Below are positions 1 to 6,901 of a stretch of DNA of 64,000 nt, in pieces. A program made the translations under genes and the position numbers. The stretch covers positions 62,001-126,000 of the forward strand of contig DATMER010000049.1 of NCBI GenBank assembly GCA_035556715.1, written 5' to 3'. The first letter of the stretch is position 1. The number at the start of each line of letters is the position of its first letter. The notes beneath the pieces are model-generated. The model saw only the letters and a program-made list of their open reading frames with translations, did not search any database and was not told the origin of the DNA. Source of the stretch: DATMER01 sp035556715. Lineage in GTDB: Bacteria > Acidobacteriota > Thermoanaerobaculia > Multivoradales > UBA5704.

Positions 1-1050
1 ATTCTCGGGCTCGACTTCGAGTCCAATGCCGACTAAAGCAAGCGCCCGGCGAAGGTCCGCGGCAACAGTTTGCACTTCCTTGACAGCGAACTCCTCTCCG
101 GCCATCAGTAGCGCTCGCAAAGATCTTCCTTTTCTGCCTTGAATCAGATTCCGCCAAGAAGGACGGTTGGCCCGGGTCGTGACGATCTGTCGCGTGATAG
201 GGTGACGTATGGCGAGTGGCCGCGTACCGACATGCAGTAGCTCAAATGGGAAGATGAGAGCGTCAGCTGCTCCTGAGAACCGGATCACCAACCTCTCTTC
301 GCTCGCTCCAGCGCTTTGTTGCGCTCTTCCCCAGTCCTCAAGAAGGGTGGCGTTGTTCTCGAAGACATCCCGGAAGAGATCGCGTCCTTTGTCAGCCGAC
401 TGTAGACGCCATGCCTCACGTCGCTCTAGGTATCTCCTCTCCTCCTCCGAATCTTTTCGCCGCCGAGCCCTCAACCATCCCTCATGATACTCGTAGACCG
501 CATCCGCCAACGCGGCCATTTCGCGCCCCCATCGATTGCCATCGGCGCTCACGACCAGACTCCCGCCGGAAGTCATCGCCCCTTGGACCGAGTACCTTAT
601 CGCTCCGGGTCCCCACTCCAATTCCAGGATCACCCGGGACTGGGGCCGCAGCCGATAACGGACGATCGCTTGCCAAAGGCGCGCAAGAAGTTCATTAATA
701 TCGCCTGTCTTTAGGAACTCGCCGTCCGGAGGTTTGACTTTGAAGTCGTCGGCTCCATGGTAGAAGCCTTTCTTGATGTCCTCAGGCTCTCCCAGGGCGG
801 AAAGCATGAGGATCGGAACTTCTGCCGTCATAGGATCGAGACGGAACTCCCTGCATGTGGCGTAGCCATCCAGACGGGGCATCATGATGTCTAGAAGAAT
901 CGCGTCCGGTGGAGCTTCACGTGCGGCTTCTAACGCCTGAAATCCGTCGGCCGCCAGATGAACCTCATATCCGGCAGCACTGCAGGCATCAGATAGTGCC
1001 CTGAGGTAGCTTGTGTTGTCGTCTACGATGAGGATTCGCCCTAGGTTCAT
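1..1050 (-). CDS. Response regulator with C-terminal CHAT-like (caspase-like) region, 3' end cut by window
   Basis: An open frame of 350 codons reads without a stop from the ATG at 1050 off the window edge. Residues 1-120 are a receiver domain: acidic D10/D11, phosphoacceptor D54 in ILLDIMMP, and K106 in DDFKVKP. The rest continues with a stretch (LVIRFSG..., then IFPFELLHV near residue 285) that resembles the front half of CHAT domains, as in the neighbour at 3074-4525. The part that would hold the catalytic His/Cys is outside the window. The ATG overlaps the stop of the upstream kinase gene as ATGA, so the two are translationally coupled. The likely role is the output of the adjacent histidine kinase; that the output is proteolysis is inference. 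Confidence is high for the receiver and moderate for CHAT. Confidence 0.8.
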   Translation of the reverse strand, partial: MNLGRILIVDDNTSYLRALSDACSAAGYEVHLAADGFQALEAAREAPPDAILLDIMMPRLDGYATCREFRLDPMTAEVPILMLSALGEPEDIKKGFYHGADDFKVKPPDGEFLKTGDINELLARLWQAIVRYRLRPQSRVILELEWGPGAIRYSVQGAMTSGGSLVVSADGNRWGREMAALADAVYEYHEGWLRARRRKDSEEERRYLERREAWRLQSADKGRDLFRDVFENNATLLEDWGRAQQSAGASEERLVIRFSGAADALIFPFELLHVGTRPLAIRHPITRQIVTTRANRPSWRNLIQGRKGRSLRALLMAGEEFAVKEVQTVAADLRRALALVGIGLEVEPEN

Positions 1051-3113
1051 ATGGGCTCCTCGGCAAATGGAAATCGGCTTACGGGGAGGGTGAAAGAAAA
1101 AATCGATCCACGACCAGGCGTCGATGTTAAAGTCATCCTGCCTCCATGCCGATCTATGTAAGCTTTGGCAATGGGTAGTCCATACCCAATTCCACCCCTC
1201 TCCCGGCTCAAAGAGTTGTCGGCTTGGTACTCCCACTCCCAAATCCTTTCAGCATGTTCGGGAGAGATTCCGATTCCCGTGTCCTCCACCGAAACAGTCG
1301 CTTCGCTTCCGGATCGGACAGCCGTGATCGTGATTGAGCCCTCCAGTCGATTGAACTTCAAAGCGTTCTCCACAAGATTGCTGAGCACTTGACTCAGGAG
1401 AAGCCGGTCGGCTGTCACCTCGATAAGTTCGGTAGTGTCACTGACTATTCTCACTTGAGCCCTCTCCGCCTCTTGGCGATACTTAGCAACGACATACGCG
1501 ATGAGTTCACTGAGATAAAGGGGCTCCGGCGAAAACACCAATCGCTCGGCCTCTACTTTCTGGCGTGCCAGGAACTTATCCGTAAGCGCGATCGCCGTGG
1601 TAACCTCCTGCTGGAGTTGTTTGACAGACTCTGCCTGGGGTGCGGAGAGGTTGCCATAAATACCTCTTGCGAGGTTACCGACGTAGATCTGCGTCGTGGC
1701 TAGAGGCTGGCGAAGTTCGTGAGCGATCATTGCCAGCACCCTTGTTCGCTGTTCGTCCTTCTCTTTGAGATCTTTGACTGTTGCGGAAAGTTCTGCGAGT
1801 CTAAGAACCGTCTCGTGATATTCTCTTTGATGTTCCGGAACAGCTCTGACGATTGGGTTAGGTTGGTCTTTGTAGCTTTCCGTTCCCGCGTCCACCGCGT
1901 GAGGCAATAGCAATCTGAAGGCGCTACCCGCGCCAGGTTGGCTCTCTACGATGAGATCACCTCCATGGCCACGGGCGACGGATCGAGCCATCCAGAGGCC
2001 GAAGCCGCTGTTCTTCGCCTTGGTGGAGTAGAAAAGATCAAAGATCTTCGACAGCCGATTAGGTGGTATCCCGGTCCCGGTATCGATGACCTCACAGGAG
2101 ACGAAACCATCGTCGTTACGAGTTCGTAAGGTGAGCACGCCTCCATCGGGCATCGCATCAACGGCATTGACGATGAGTTCGCGAAGCACCTCGATGACAC
2201 GGCTGGCTGTTACGCGCACTGGTGGTATATCCTCAACAAGATCAAAACGAATTCCGATCTTCGCCGGTAGTGGAGGAGCGGAGCGAGCAGCCTCCTGCAG
2301 CAAATACCCGGCAGATACGGTCAAAAATTTCTCCGGATCTGGTCGGTTGGAAGCCGCTGCCCTCTTTAGCTCCTCTCCGAGATTGAGTACTCCCCGAGCA
2401 CTCTCAAGGATGCTGTCAAGATAGGCGTCTATCGATTCGCTACCTAGATTTCTTCCGGTCAGTTCTTCTCTAATCCTCAGCACAAGTGTGTGGACCAGTC
2501 CTAAGTCATTGCCCAAACGATGGGCAATGCCAAACGAGAATTCACCTATTGCGCTCATTAACCTCGCGTCGTTGAGCCTCGCCTCGGCCTCATGGAGGGC
2601 TCGCAGTGCTCGGATTCGGTAAAGCGCGCCAGCTAGTTGATCTGCAAGGCCTTCAGCCAGTAAAAAATTGAAATCCTGGAAGTAGTACGCCGCTGGATGG
2701 GAGAGCGTTAGGTTTCCGAAGTAGATATTGTCGAGCAAGATAGGGACTACGACAAATGAACGTCCCGGCTGAACCTCTTCCATCTGCTTGACTAAAGCAT
2801 TACCAATTGCAGCCGTTGAACGCTCTCTGTAAGCGGTATTGTTGAGGTCGTTATCGATGTCGCGGAATAAAGTCGATATAAATTCATGGGCTTTTGTCTC
2901 CCATGTCAACCTAAGCTCTTCTGTCTCTTTGTCGAAGAGGCGGATTGCGACATAGCAACACATTTCGGCTTCTATAATGCTTGCTAGGATCGCACATGCC
3001 TCCCCCTCCGTCCCGGAGTTGTCGAGCCTGCCGAGTGCTTTAGCTGACCTGAGCAGGACCTCGAAATGGTTCATTACGGTGCCGTCTGTTCGAGTAGGAC
3101 CGGCGATGCCCAT
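1047..3113 (-). CDS. Histidine kinase with GAF domain and two complete transmitter modules
   Basis: A 688-residue soluble sensor kinase with no clear membrane segments. A GAF-like sensor covers about 30-165. A first transmitter has its H-box at H198 (GIAHRLGNDLG) and an ATPase domain at about 300-405, with N316, DTGTGIP at 344 and GFGLW at 370. A second transmitter follows, with H465 (IAHELRQP) and an ATPase domain at about 565-680 (N583, DTGIGIS at 611, GIGYGL at 641). Both modules keep their catalytic boxes. It sits between two receiver-CHAT genes, which are its probable phosphorylation targets. The start at 3113 has AGAGGA six bases upstream but overlaps the previous gene by 40 bases. The alternative ATG at 3074 forms a TAATG junction and loses only 13 residues ahead of the GAF domain. 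Confidence 0.9.
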   Translation of the reverse strand: MGIAGPTRTDGTVMNHFEVLLRSAKALGRLDNSGTEGEACAILASIIEAEMCCYVAIRLFDKETEELRLTWETKAHEFISTLFRDIDNDLNNTAYRERSTAAIGNALVKQMEEVQPGRSFVVVPILLDNIYFGNLTLSHPAAYYFQDFNFLLAEGLADQLAGALYRIRALRALHEAEARLNDARLMSAIGEFSFGIAHRLGNDLGLVHTLVLRIREELTGRNLGSESIDAYLDSILESARGVLNLGEELKRAAASNRPDPEKFLTVSAGYLLQEAARSAPPLPAKIGIRFDLVEDIPPVRVTASRVIEVLRELIVNAVDAMPDGGVLTLRTRNDDGFVSCEVIDTGTGIPPNRLSKIFDLFYSTKAKNSGFGLWMARSVARGHGGDLIVESQPGAGSAFRLLLPHAVDAGTESYKDQPNPIVRAVPEHQREYHETVLRLAELSATVKDLKEKDEQRTRVLAMIAHELRQPLATTQIYVGNLARGIYGNLSAPQAESVKQLQQEVTTAIALTDKFLARQKVEAERLVFSPEPLYLSELIAYVVAKYRQEAERAQVRIVSDTTELIEVTADRLLLSQVLSNLVENALKFNRLEGSITITAVRSGSEATVSVEDTGIGISPEHAERIWEWEYQADNSLSRERGGIGYGLPIAKAYIDRHGGRMTLTSTPGRGSIFSFTLPVSRFPFAEEPI

Positions 3114-4525
3114 GAACAGTCCTCTTGATCTCTAATTGAGATCAGACGTCGCGCTTCGAGCAGGGCCTCACCCGGGGAGAGAGTGCGCCACAGGGCGCGA
3201 TAGAAGTCTTGCGCGAGAGCTGCAGCAGAGGCCGGAAGTTTCCAGCGATAACCCAGAACTACCGGTACGTCGGCCCGAGCAAGTGATTCGAAAAAGGTCC
3301 CAAGAGGGCTTGTCGAAGAGTCCAGTTCACAGTCGAAAAATACTAGCCGCATGTCTGTTCCTCGGACCAGAAACTGCAGATCGGAGGCTCGCATGCCGCT
3401 CTTGCCGCCGAGCCATGATGCGCCCGAGACGTGAAGCAGATGGAAGTTGCCGTAGCGCAGCAACCCGGAGATCGCACTAAATTTTGTCTCGGAGACAGGA
3501 ACTTGATGAATCTCATAGAGAATGCCCAGTTGTTGAAGAGCCTCCTTCATGGAGTTGCAAATCGACGGGCGCAGTTCCTGCTTTTCAGCGTTGTCGTCCT
3601 CTAAGAGAAGAATGCGCAATACGGCGCTGCGGCGTCTGAGATCATCCATGAATCGATAGAATGGCTCATGCTTGCGACCTAGAGCACTGGCCAAGAGGAG
3701 GCGTCGGGTTAGAATGTGGCTTAGAGCCAGATGCTCGCCTTCGTCGCAGAGGAGTTCGAGCGGGAAGCTCAGGCCGGATCCCGAGCTGCTGAACTGCAGC
3801 CAAAGGTCGCTGAACCGTCCTGCAAGGGCTCTTGCTGCTGTTAGATCTCCAAGGAAGCGCTGATCCTTGGCCAGGAGGTCCTGGATCTCCTTGGAGATGC
3901 GGTAGGCTTTGGAAGGTGCACTCTGCCCATAAAGCGAGAGCTGATCACCAAGGCGAGTGAGCCGTGAGGCGTCGAACCGTACTGGCCTTTCACTCCGATA
4001 TCCGGTGGAACGGTCTGGTCCCGAAAGATCAGTTCCTAACAGGAGCTCGTGCCCAAGCGTCAAAGTAAGATAATAGCGGTTCTCGCTGCGCGAGGTAGCG
4101 CTGCGCAATCGAGCGTCGAAGAGGGCAGATCGGGCAACATCCAGAAAACTGTCAATGCTGAATAACGACTTTTCAACAAAATCATTGACGCGGAAGTCGC
4201 TGAGGACTTTTCTGACCAACTCTGGCGTTGCGTACCCCGTTAGCACGATCAGCCCACAATCGCGATTGCTGCCCTCCTGACGTATCCTGCTCAGCAGTTT
4301 CATCCCGCTCTCGTCGGTATCGGAGCTATTGAAGTCAACTCGTAAAACAAGATCGAGGACAATCAGGTCGTAGTGTGAGCGGCTCAGCATTGCCAATGCA
4401 TCGCCCTCGCTGGGCGCCACATCCACCTTGACATGACTACCGAGCTTCTGCAGGCTCTCCGAGAGCACGCGCAGCCACGACACTTCGTCCTCGATGATCA
4501 GGATGCGCAGGTCGCTCATTTTCAT
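3074..4525 (-). CDS. Response regulator fused to CHAT (caspase-like) domain
   Basis: A 483-residue protein. Residues 5-130 are a receiver (E12/D13, phosphoacceptor D58 in LIVLDLVL, K119). Residues about 250-475 match the CHAT fold: FPLELL near 254, an HVSGAS segment at 365-370, VFFDCELD with C399, a PVVLGYRWKLP segment near 421, FYRALWRTLSPGEALLEARR, and a terminal SWASPVLL. CHAT proteins are caspase-like proteases, usually with an H..GHG motif and a Cys. Here the second His is replaced (A369) while the Cys is kept, so activity is uncertain. The gene begins in an ATGA overlap with the antitoxin-like gene and ends at the kinase gene. Base composition is more AT-rich than most of the window, which suggests acquisition as a cassette. 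Confidence 0.85.
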   Translation of the reverse strand: MKMSDLRILIIEDEVSWLRVLSESLQKLGSHVKVDVAPSEGDALAMLSRSHYDLIVLDLVLRVDFNSSDTDESGMKLLSRIRQEGSNRDCGLIVLTGYATPELVRKVLSDFRVNDFVEKSLFSIDSFLDVARSALFDARLRSATSRSENRYYLTLTLGHELLLGTDLSGPDRSTGYRSERPVRFDASRLTRLGDQLSLYGQSAPSKAYRISKEIQDLLAKDQRFLGDLTAARALAGRFSDLWLQFSSSGSGLSFPLELLCDEGEHLALSHILTRRLLLASALGRKHEPFYRFMDDLRRRSAVLRILLLEDDNAEKQELRPSICNSMKEALQQLGILYEIHQVPVSETKFSAISGLLRYGNFHLLHVSGASWLGGKSGMRASDLQFLVRGTDMRLVFFDCELDSSTSPLGTFFESLARADVPVVLGYRWKLPASAAALAQDFYRALWRTLSPGEALLEARRLISIRDQEDCSWASPVLLEQTAP

Positions 4526-4776
4526 GCACCAGTCACTAGTAAAGGATCTCGTGCCGGTTCACGTACCCGCAGTTCCTTCAACACTTCTTCAGCGTCGAAG
4601 AGTCGGCTGGCTTCATCTTTAGAAGCCACCAGGACTCGATGGAGGAAGGCGCGGTCGGGGGCATCGAGCCAGTCGCCCGGATCGGGAGGCAGGAGATCGA
4701 CTTCAGTCCCCTCAGGGAGTGCCATGGGCTCGTCCACTACGAGCCGGCCCTTGTGAACGCGAGGCTTGATAGTCAC
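4522..4776 (-). CDS. Small antitoxin-like protein
   Basis: An 84-residue protein starting at GTG 4776. Its first half (PRVHKGRLVVDEPMALPEG) and the acidic helical tail ending in AEEVLKELRVREP resemble small antitoxins that usually precede RelE/ParE toxins. I recognise the pattern, not a named family member. Its stop overlaps the start of the response regulator-CHAT gene as ATGA, so the CHAT protein occupies the position where a toxin would normally be. The first gene of the operon is therefore a candidate inhibitor or regulator of the downstream products; that is inference. No good ribosome binding site is visible upstream of the GTG. Confidence 0.6.
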   Translation of the reverse strand: MTIKPRVHKGRLVVDEPMALPEGTEVDLLPPDPGDWLDAPDRAFLHRVLVASKDEASRLFDAEEVLKELRVREPARDPLLVTGA

Positions 4777-4896
4777 GCCGGAAGGATATCACCTGACGCT
4801 ATCCGAATGGGAACCTTAGGGGAATCCGCGCTACGCTGAGCTCTGGTAAGGGATGACGATGAGGCGAAATATTTCTCGCCCTTGCCGAGAAGAGCT

Positions 4897-5340
4897 TCAT
4901 GAGCGCTGATCTGGCGACTCTCCCTTCCCGCCCCCCTTCCCTGCACGCCGGATCGTCTCGTGGGTCTTGAGCAACGTATCCAGGAACGCCACCAGCAGCT
5001 CCCGGAATTCTGGAGGAAGAGCTTCCAGAAGCGGGAGCCGCGCCCGGAGCCGCGCATCCCGGGCCTCTCCTGGTTCGCATCCGGTCAGGAGGAAGTCCGT
5101 GGATGTTTCCAGGAGCTCGGCGATGTGCGCGAGCATGTCCACTCGCGGACGATAGGCCCCGCGCTCGAACTTGCTGATCTGGCTGCTTCTCGTCCCGAGC
5201 CGCGCCGCGAGCTCGCGCTGGCTCCAGCCTTTCGTGCGCCGGAGATGGGAGATGCGGTTCCCGAGACCTTCCGGCGCCTCGGTTTCCGCGGGAACCTGCT
5301 CCTTCTTCTGTCGGGTAGGCTTTTGTGATCTCGATCTCAT
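4897..5340 (-). CDS. XRE-family transcriptional regulator
   Basis: A 147-residue protein. The central helix-turn-helix (about residues 29-82: RISHLRRTKGWSQRELAARL, then SSQISKFERGAYRP) is a standard Cro/C1 type. The C-terminal about 60 residues are helical (LPPEFRELLVAFLDTLL) and may dimerise. The N-terminus is basic (RSRSQKPTRQKKE). The gene is monocistronic and lies upstream of the CHAT operon on the same strand, about 120 bases away. A near-palindrome, TGACCCCGGGTCA, 47 bases upstream of its ATG is a plausible autoregulatory site. A perfect version of the same palindrome precedes the peptide gene at 6639, so the regulator may control both. Confidence 0.85.
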   Translation of the reverse strand: MRSRSQKPTRQKKEQVPAETEAPEGLGNRISHLRRTKGWSQRELAARLGTRSSQISKFERGAYRPRVDMLAHIAELLETSTDFLLTGCEPGEARDARLRARLPLLEALPPEFRELLVAFLDTLLKTHETIRRAGKGGGKGESPDQRS

Positions 5341-5386
5341 GTCCCGAGTCTGTCAGCGGGCCGAGCTGCGCGACGGCGACTTCGTC

Positions 5387-5400
5387 TGACCCCGGGTCAA
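5387..5400. promoter_or_regulatory. Operator-like near-palindrome upstream of the XRE gene
   Basis: TGACCCCGGGTCA is a TGACC/GGTCA inverted repeat with one extra C at the centre. It lies between the XRE gene (start 5340) and the 10-bp repeat array. It resembles the perfect palindrome at 6581-6594. A function as a binding site is inferred from symmetry, position and recurrence. Confidence 0.35.
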
Positions 5401-5420
5401 TCCATGAGCCAGCCAAGGCT

Positions 5421-5780
5421 GAGAATGCCGCCGAAGGCGTTGGAATGGCTTCGAACGCCTAAGAATGACAAAGACCGCACTCGAATCCATTCGTATGGAT
5501 TCCGGGCCGTTCCGATGCACTCCAATCCATTCCTATGGATTCGGGGCAATTCTGACGCGCAGGAATCCATTCGTATGGATTCCGGTCTATTCCGATGCGC
5601 TCGAATTCGTTCCGATGGACTTCAAATCATTCCTATGGATCGAAAGTCATACGTATGGATCGAACGCCATTCGGATGCGCTTGAAGGCATTCGTAGCGCT
5701 CGGAATGGATTCCGGCGCGTTCGAAGCGGCTTCAGCCTCTTCGCATCGCTCGGGAAGCGTCGAGATCGCTGCGGAATGGA
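5421..5780. repeat. Array of degenerate 10-bp units with embedded palindromes
   Basis: About 35 consecutive 10-bp units keep exact phase without insertions or deletions. The loose consensus is TCSRATGSAT. Every second unit pair forms a palindrome: GAATCCAT-TCGT-ATGGATTC at 5483-5502, AATCCAT-TCCT-ATGGATT at 5524-5541 and GGAATCCAT-TCGT-ATGGATTCC at 5562-5583, exactly 40 bases apart. The 10-bp period is close to one helical turn, so the sites would lie on one face of the DNA. A reading frame crosses the array but shows no recognisable protein. The stretch between the XRE gene and the gene at 5888 otherwise holds only the terminator at 5850. Confidence 0.75.
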
Positions 5781-5849
5781 TAAAAGGACGCCGGGCGCGT
5801 CCGCGGCGATTGCAGCGGCTGAGAAGGCTTTGGATCGTGTTGGAAAAAG

Positions 5850-5876
5850 AAGGGGCGCCTTGGCAGGGCGCCCCTT
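5850..5876 (-). terminator. Rho-independent terminator of the gene at 5888-6295
   Basis: A perfect 10-bp stem (AAGGGGCGCC/GGCGCCCCTT) with a 7-base loop. Read on the minus strand it is followed by TTCTTTTTCC. It starts 12 bases after the stop codon of the minus-strand gene. Confidence 0.85.
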
Positions 5877-5887
5877 GATCAGAGAGG

Positions 5888-6295
5888 CTACTTCGTGGTG
5901 TCAGGAGCAGAGATCGAGGCGACAGGGGCGGGCGCTTCCAGGGGCGGGGGAGGGGGCGACGTCGGAGCCGTCCGGTTGCGACCGCGGAACGGCTGCAGGC
6001 CGAACTCGATCAGCTTCTCGCTGTCCTTCCCATAGTACTGCCGCACTGCGGTGCGGATGAGGTCCACGAGGGTCTCGCCCCTGCGGAACATTTCCTGCAC
6101 CCGCCGGGTCGTATCCTGCTTCCTCGCCGTCAGGACGGACTGCTGGGTGCTCAGGCCCATGAAGTCCTCATGGATCTGGTCGAGCTCGACCCGCTGGGGC
6201 TCGATGTGCTGGAGATCGGTCGCGTTGGCTTCGACGGCCGTGGTGGTGATCTGCCACCCTGCGACGCGGTTCATGTACTTCGGCACGTTGGACAT
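5888..6295 (-). CDS. Hypothetical helical protein with Pro-rich tail
   Basis: A 135-residue protein that I do not recognise. Residues 1-100 look mainly helical and acidic/basic amphipathic (LDQIHEDFMGLSTQQ, TARKQDTTRRVQEMFRRGE, LIRTAVRQYYG). The last 35 residues are a Pro/Ala-rich low-complexity tail (SPPPPPLEAPAPV). There is no signal peptide or membrane segment. AAGGAG lies five bases before the ATG at 6295, which favours it over an in-frame GTG three bases earlier. The gene stands alone and ends in a strong intrinsic terminator. A soluble four-helix or coiled-coil scaffold is a guess only. Confidence 0.75.
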   Translation of the reverse strand: MSNVPKYMNRVAGWQITTTAVEANATDLQHIEPQRVELDQIHEDFMGLSTQQSVLTARKQDTTRRVQEMFRRGETLVDLIRTAVRQYYGKDSEKLIEFGLQPFRGRNRTAPTSPPPPPLEAPAPVASISAPDTTK

Positions 6296-6638
6296 CACTG
6301 CTCCTTTTCCCCGCTTGGGGTTTATCCCGGCGGCGCCTTCGTGGCACCGGCGGTTGCTGCGACATCAACTGATGGACGGAGTATAGGGCAGAGGTTCGGG
6401 TGGATGTCCAGAGGTTTTTCGAATTTTTCTCGATTTTCCCTCAATTTTAGTGGCGTCTAACGCGAGTGGAGAGGATTCAGCGCCAATGGCGCGGATTGCG
6501 CGCCAAAAATCGGCCCTGGGAGGTTCTCGCTTGTCCGCGAGCGGGTCAACGCGGCAGACTGTAACCCGGGAGAACTTTTTTTGACCCGGGTCAATTTCTG
6601 ATCCGTGGCGAGCCTTCTCCTGGAAAGGCAGGGAGGTT
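6296..6638. other. Divergent intergenic region
   Basis: This 340-base gap separates the minus-strand gene ending upstream from the plus-strand peptide gene. It holds the operator-like palindrome at 6581-6594 and a T-rich stretch near 6410-6450. I see no further gene. Both divergent promoters are expected here, but no convincing -10/-35 pair stands out. Confidence 0.6.
6581..6594. promoter_or_regulatory. Perfect 14-bp palindrome, operator candidate
   Basis: TTGACCCGGGTCAA is fully symmetric and lies 45 bases before the ATG of the repeat-peptide gene at 6639. Its left arm could double as a -35 element. The related TGACCCCGGGTCA precedes the XRE gene at 5340. A regulatory role is inferred. Confidence 0.45.
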
Positions 6639-6788
6639 ATGTTGCGCGCTCTCTTGACTCTTGTGATGGCTTTTGTGGGGAATCAGTGGGACCCGAACGG
6701 CAGCCCGACCGCAGATGTCGGGGGGCGTTGGGACCCGAACGGCAGCCCGACCGCAGATGTCGGAAGCCACTGGGATCCGAACGGCTAG
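6639..6788 (+). CDS. Short secreted peptide with tandem 14-residue WDPNG repeats
   Basis: A 49-codon reading frame. The N-terminus (MLRALLTLVMAFVG) is a hydrophobic signal-like segment. It is followed by two near-identical 14-residue units, WDPNGSPTADVGGR and WDPNGSPTADVGSH, and a terminal WDPNG before the stop. The repeats are conserved at the DNA level as a 42-bp unit in frame. GGGAGG lies two bases before the ATG, closer than ideal. A hairpin with a T-run follows, and then on the same strand a TPR regulator with a Fis-type HTH. The layout resembles a peptide pheromone precursor beside its TPR receptor, as in Firmicutes RRNPPA systems, but no sequence relationship to those is claimed. Too short for routine gene calling. 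Confidence 0.55.
   Translation: MLRALLTLVMAFVGNQWDPNGSPTADVGGRWDPNGSPTADVGSHWDPNG
6687..6786 (+). repeat. 42-bp direct repeat, about 2.4 copies
   Basis: Copies start at 6687, 6729 and 6771. The first two are identical over about 35 bases and the third is partial with one substitution. The period is a multiple of three and lies in frame with the peptide gene, which supports coding. Confidence 0.85.
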
Positions 6789-6817
6789 GCAGGCGCCAGA
6801 TCCTCGCGGTATAGTTG

Positions 6818-6866
6818 AGGGAGGACGGATCCGTCCCGTATCTCCCTTCCTTTTTTTCTTCTTGTT
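6818..6866 (+). terminator. Terminator or attenuator between peptide gene and TPR regulator
   Basis: The perfect 14-base palindrome GGACGGATCCGTCC (6823-6836), extended by an AGGGAG/CTCCCT outer pairing, is followed by a TTCCTTTTTTTCTTC tract. It lies 30 bases past the peptide stop and before the regulator start, so it could end a short peptide transcript while allowing read-through. Confidence 0.55.
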
Positions 6867-6901
6867 TCGGGTTCGGACAGACTCAAATGGAGAACCCGAA
6901 G

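Noticed and set aside
5404..6060. Plus-strand frame across the 10-bp array
   Set aside because: Its product simply reflects the DNA repeat and it overlaps a terminator and the gene at 5888.
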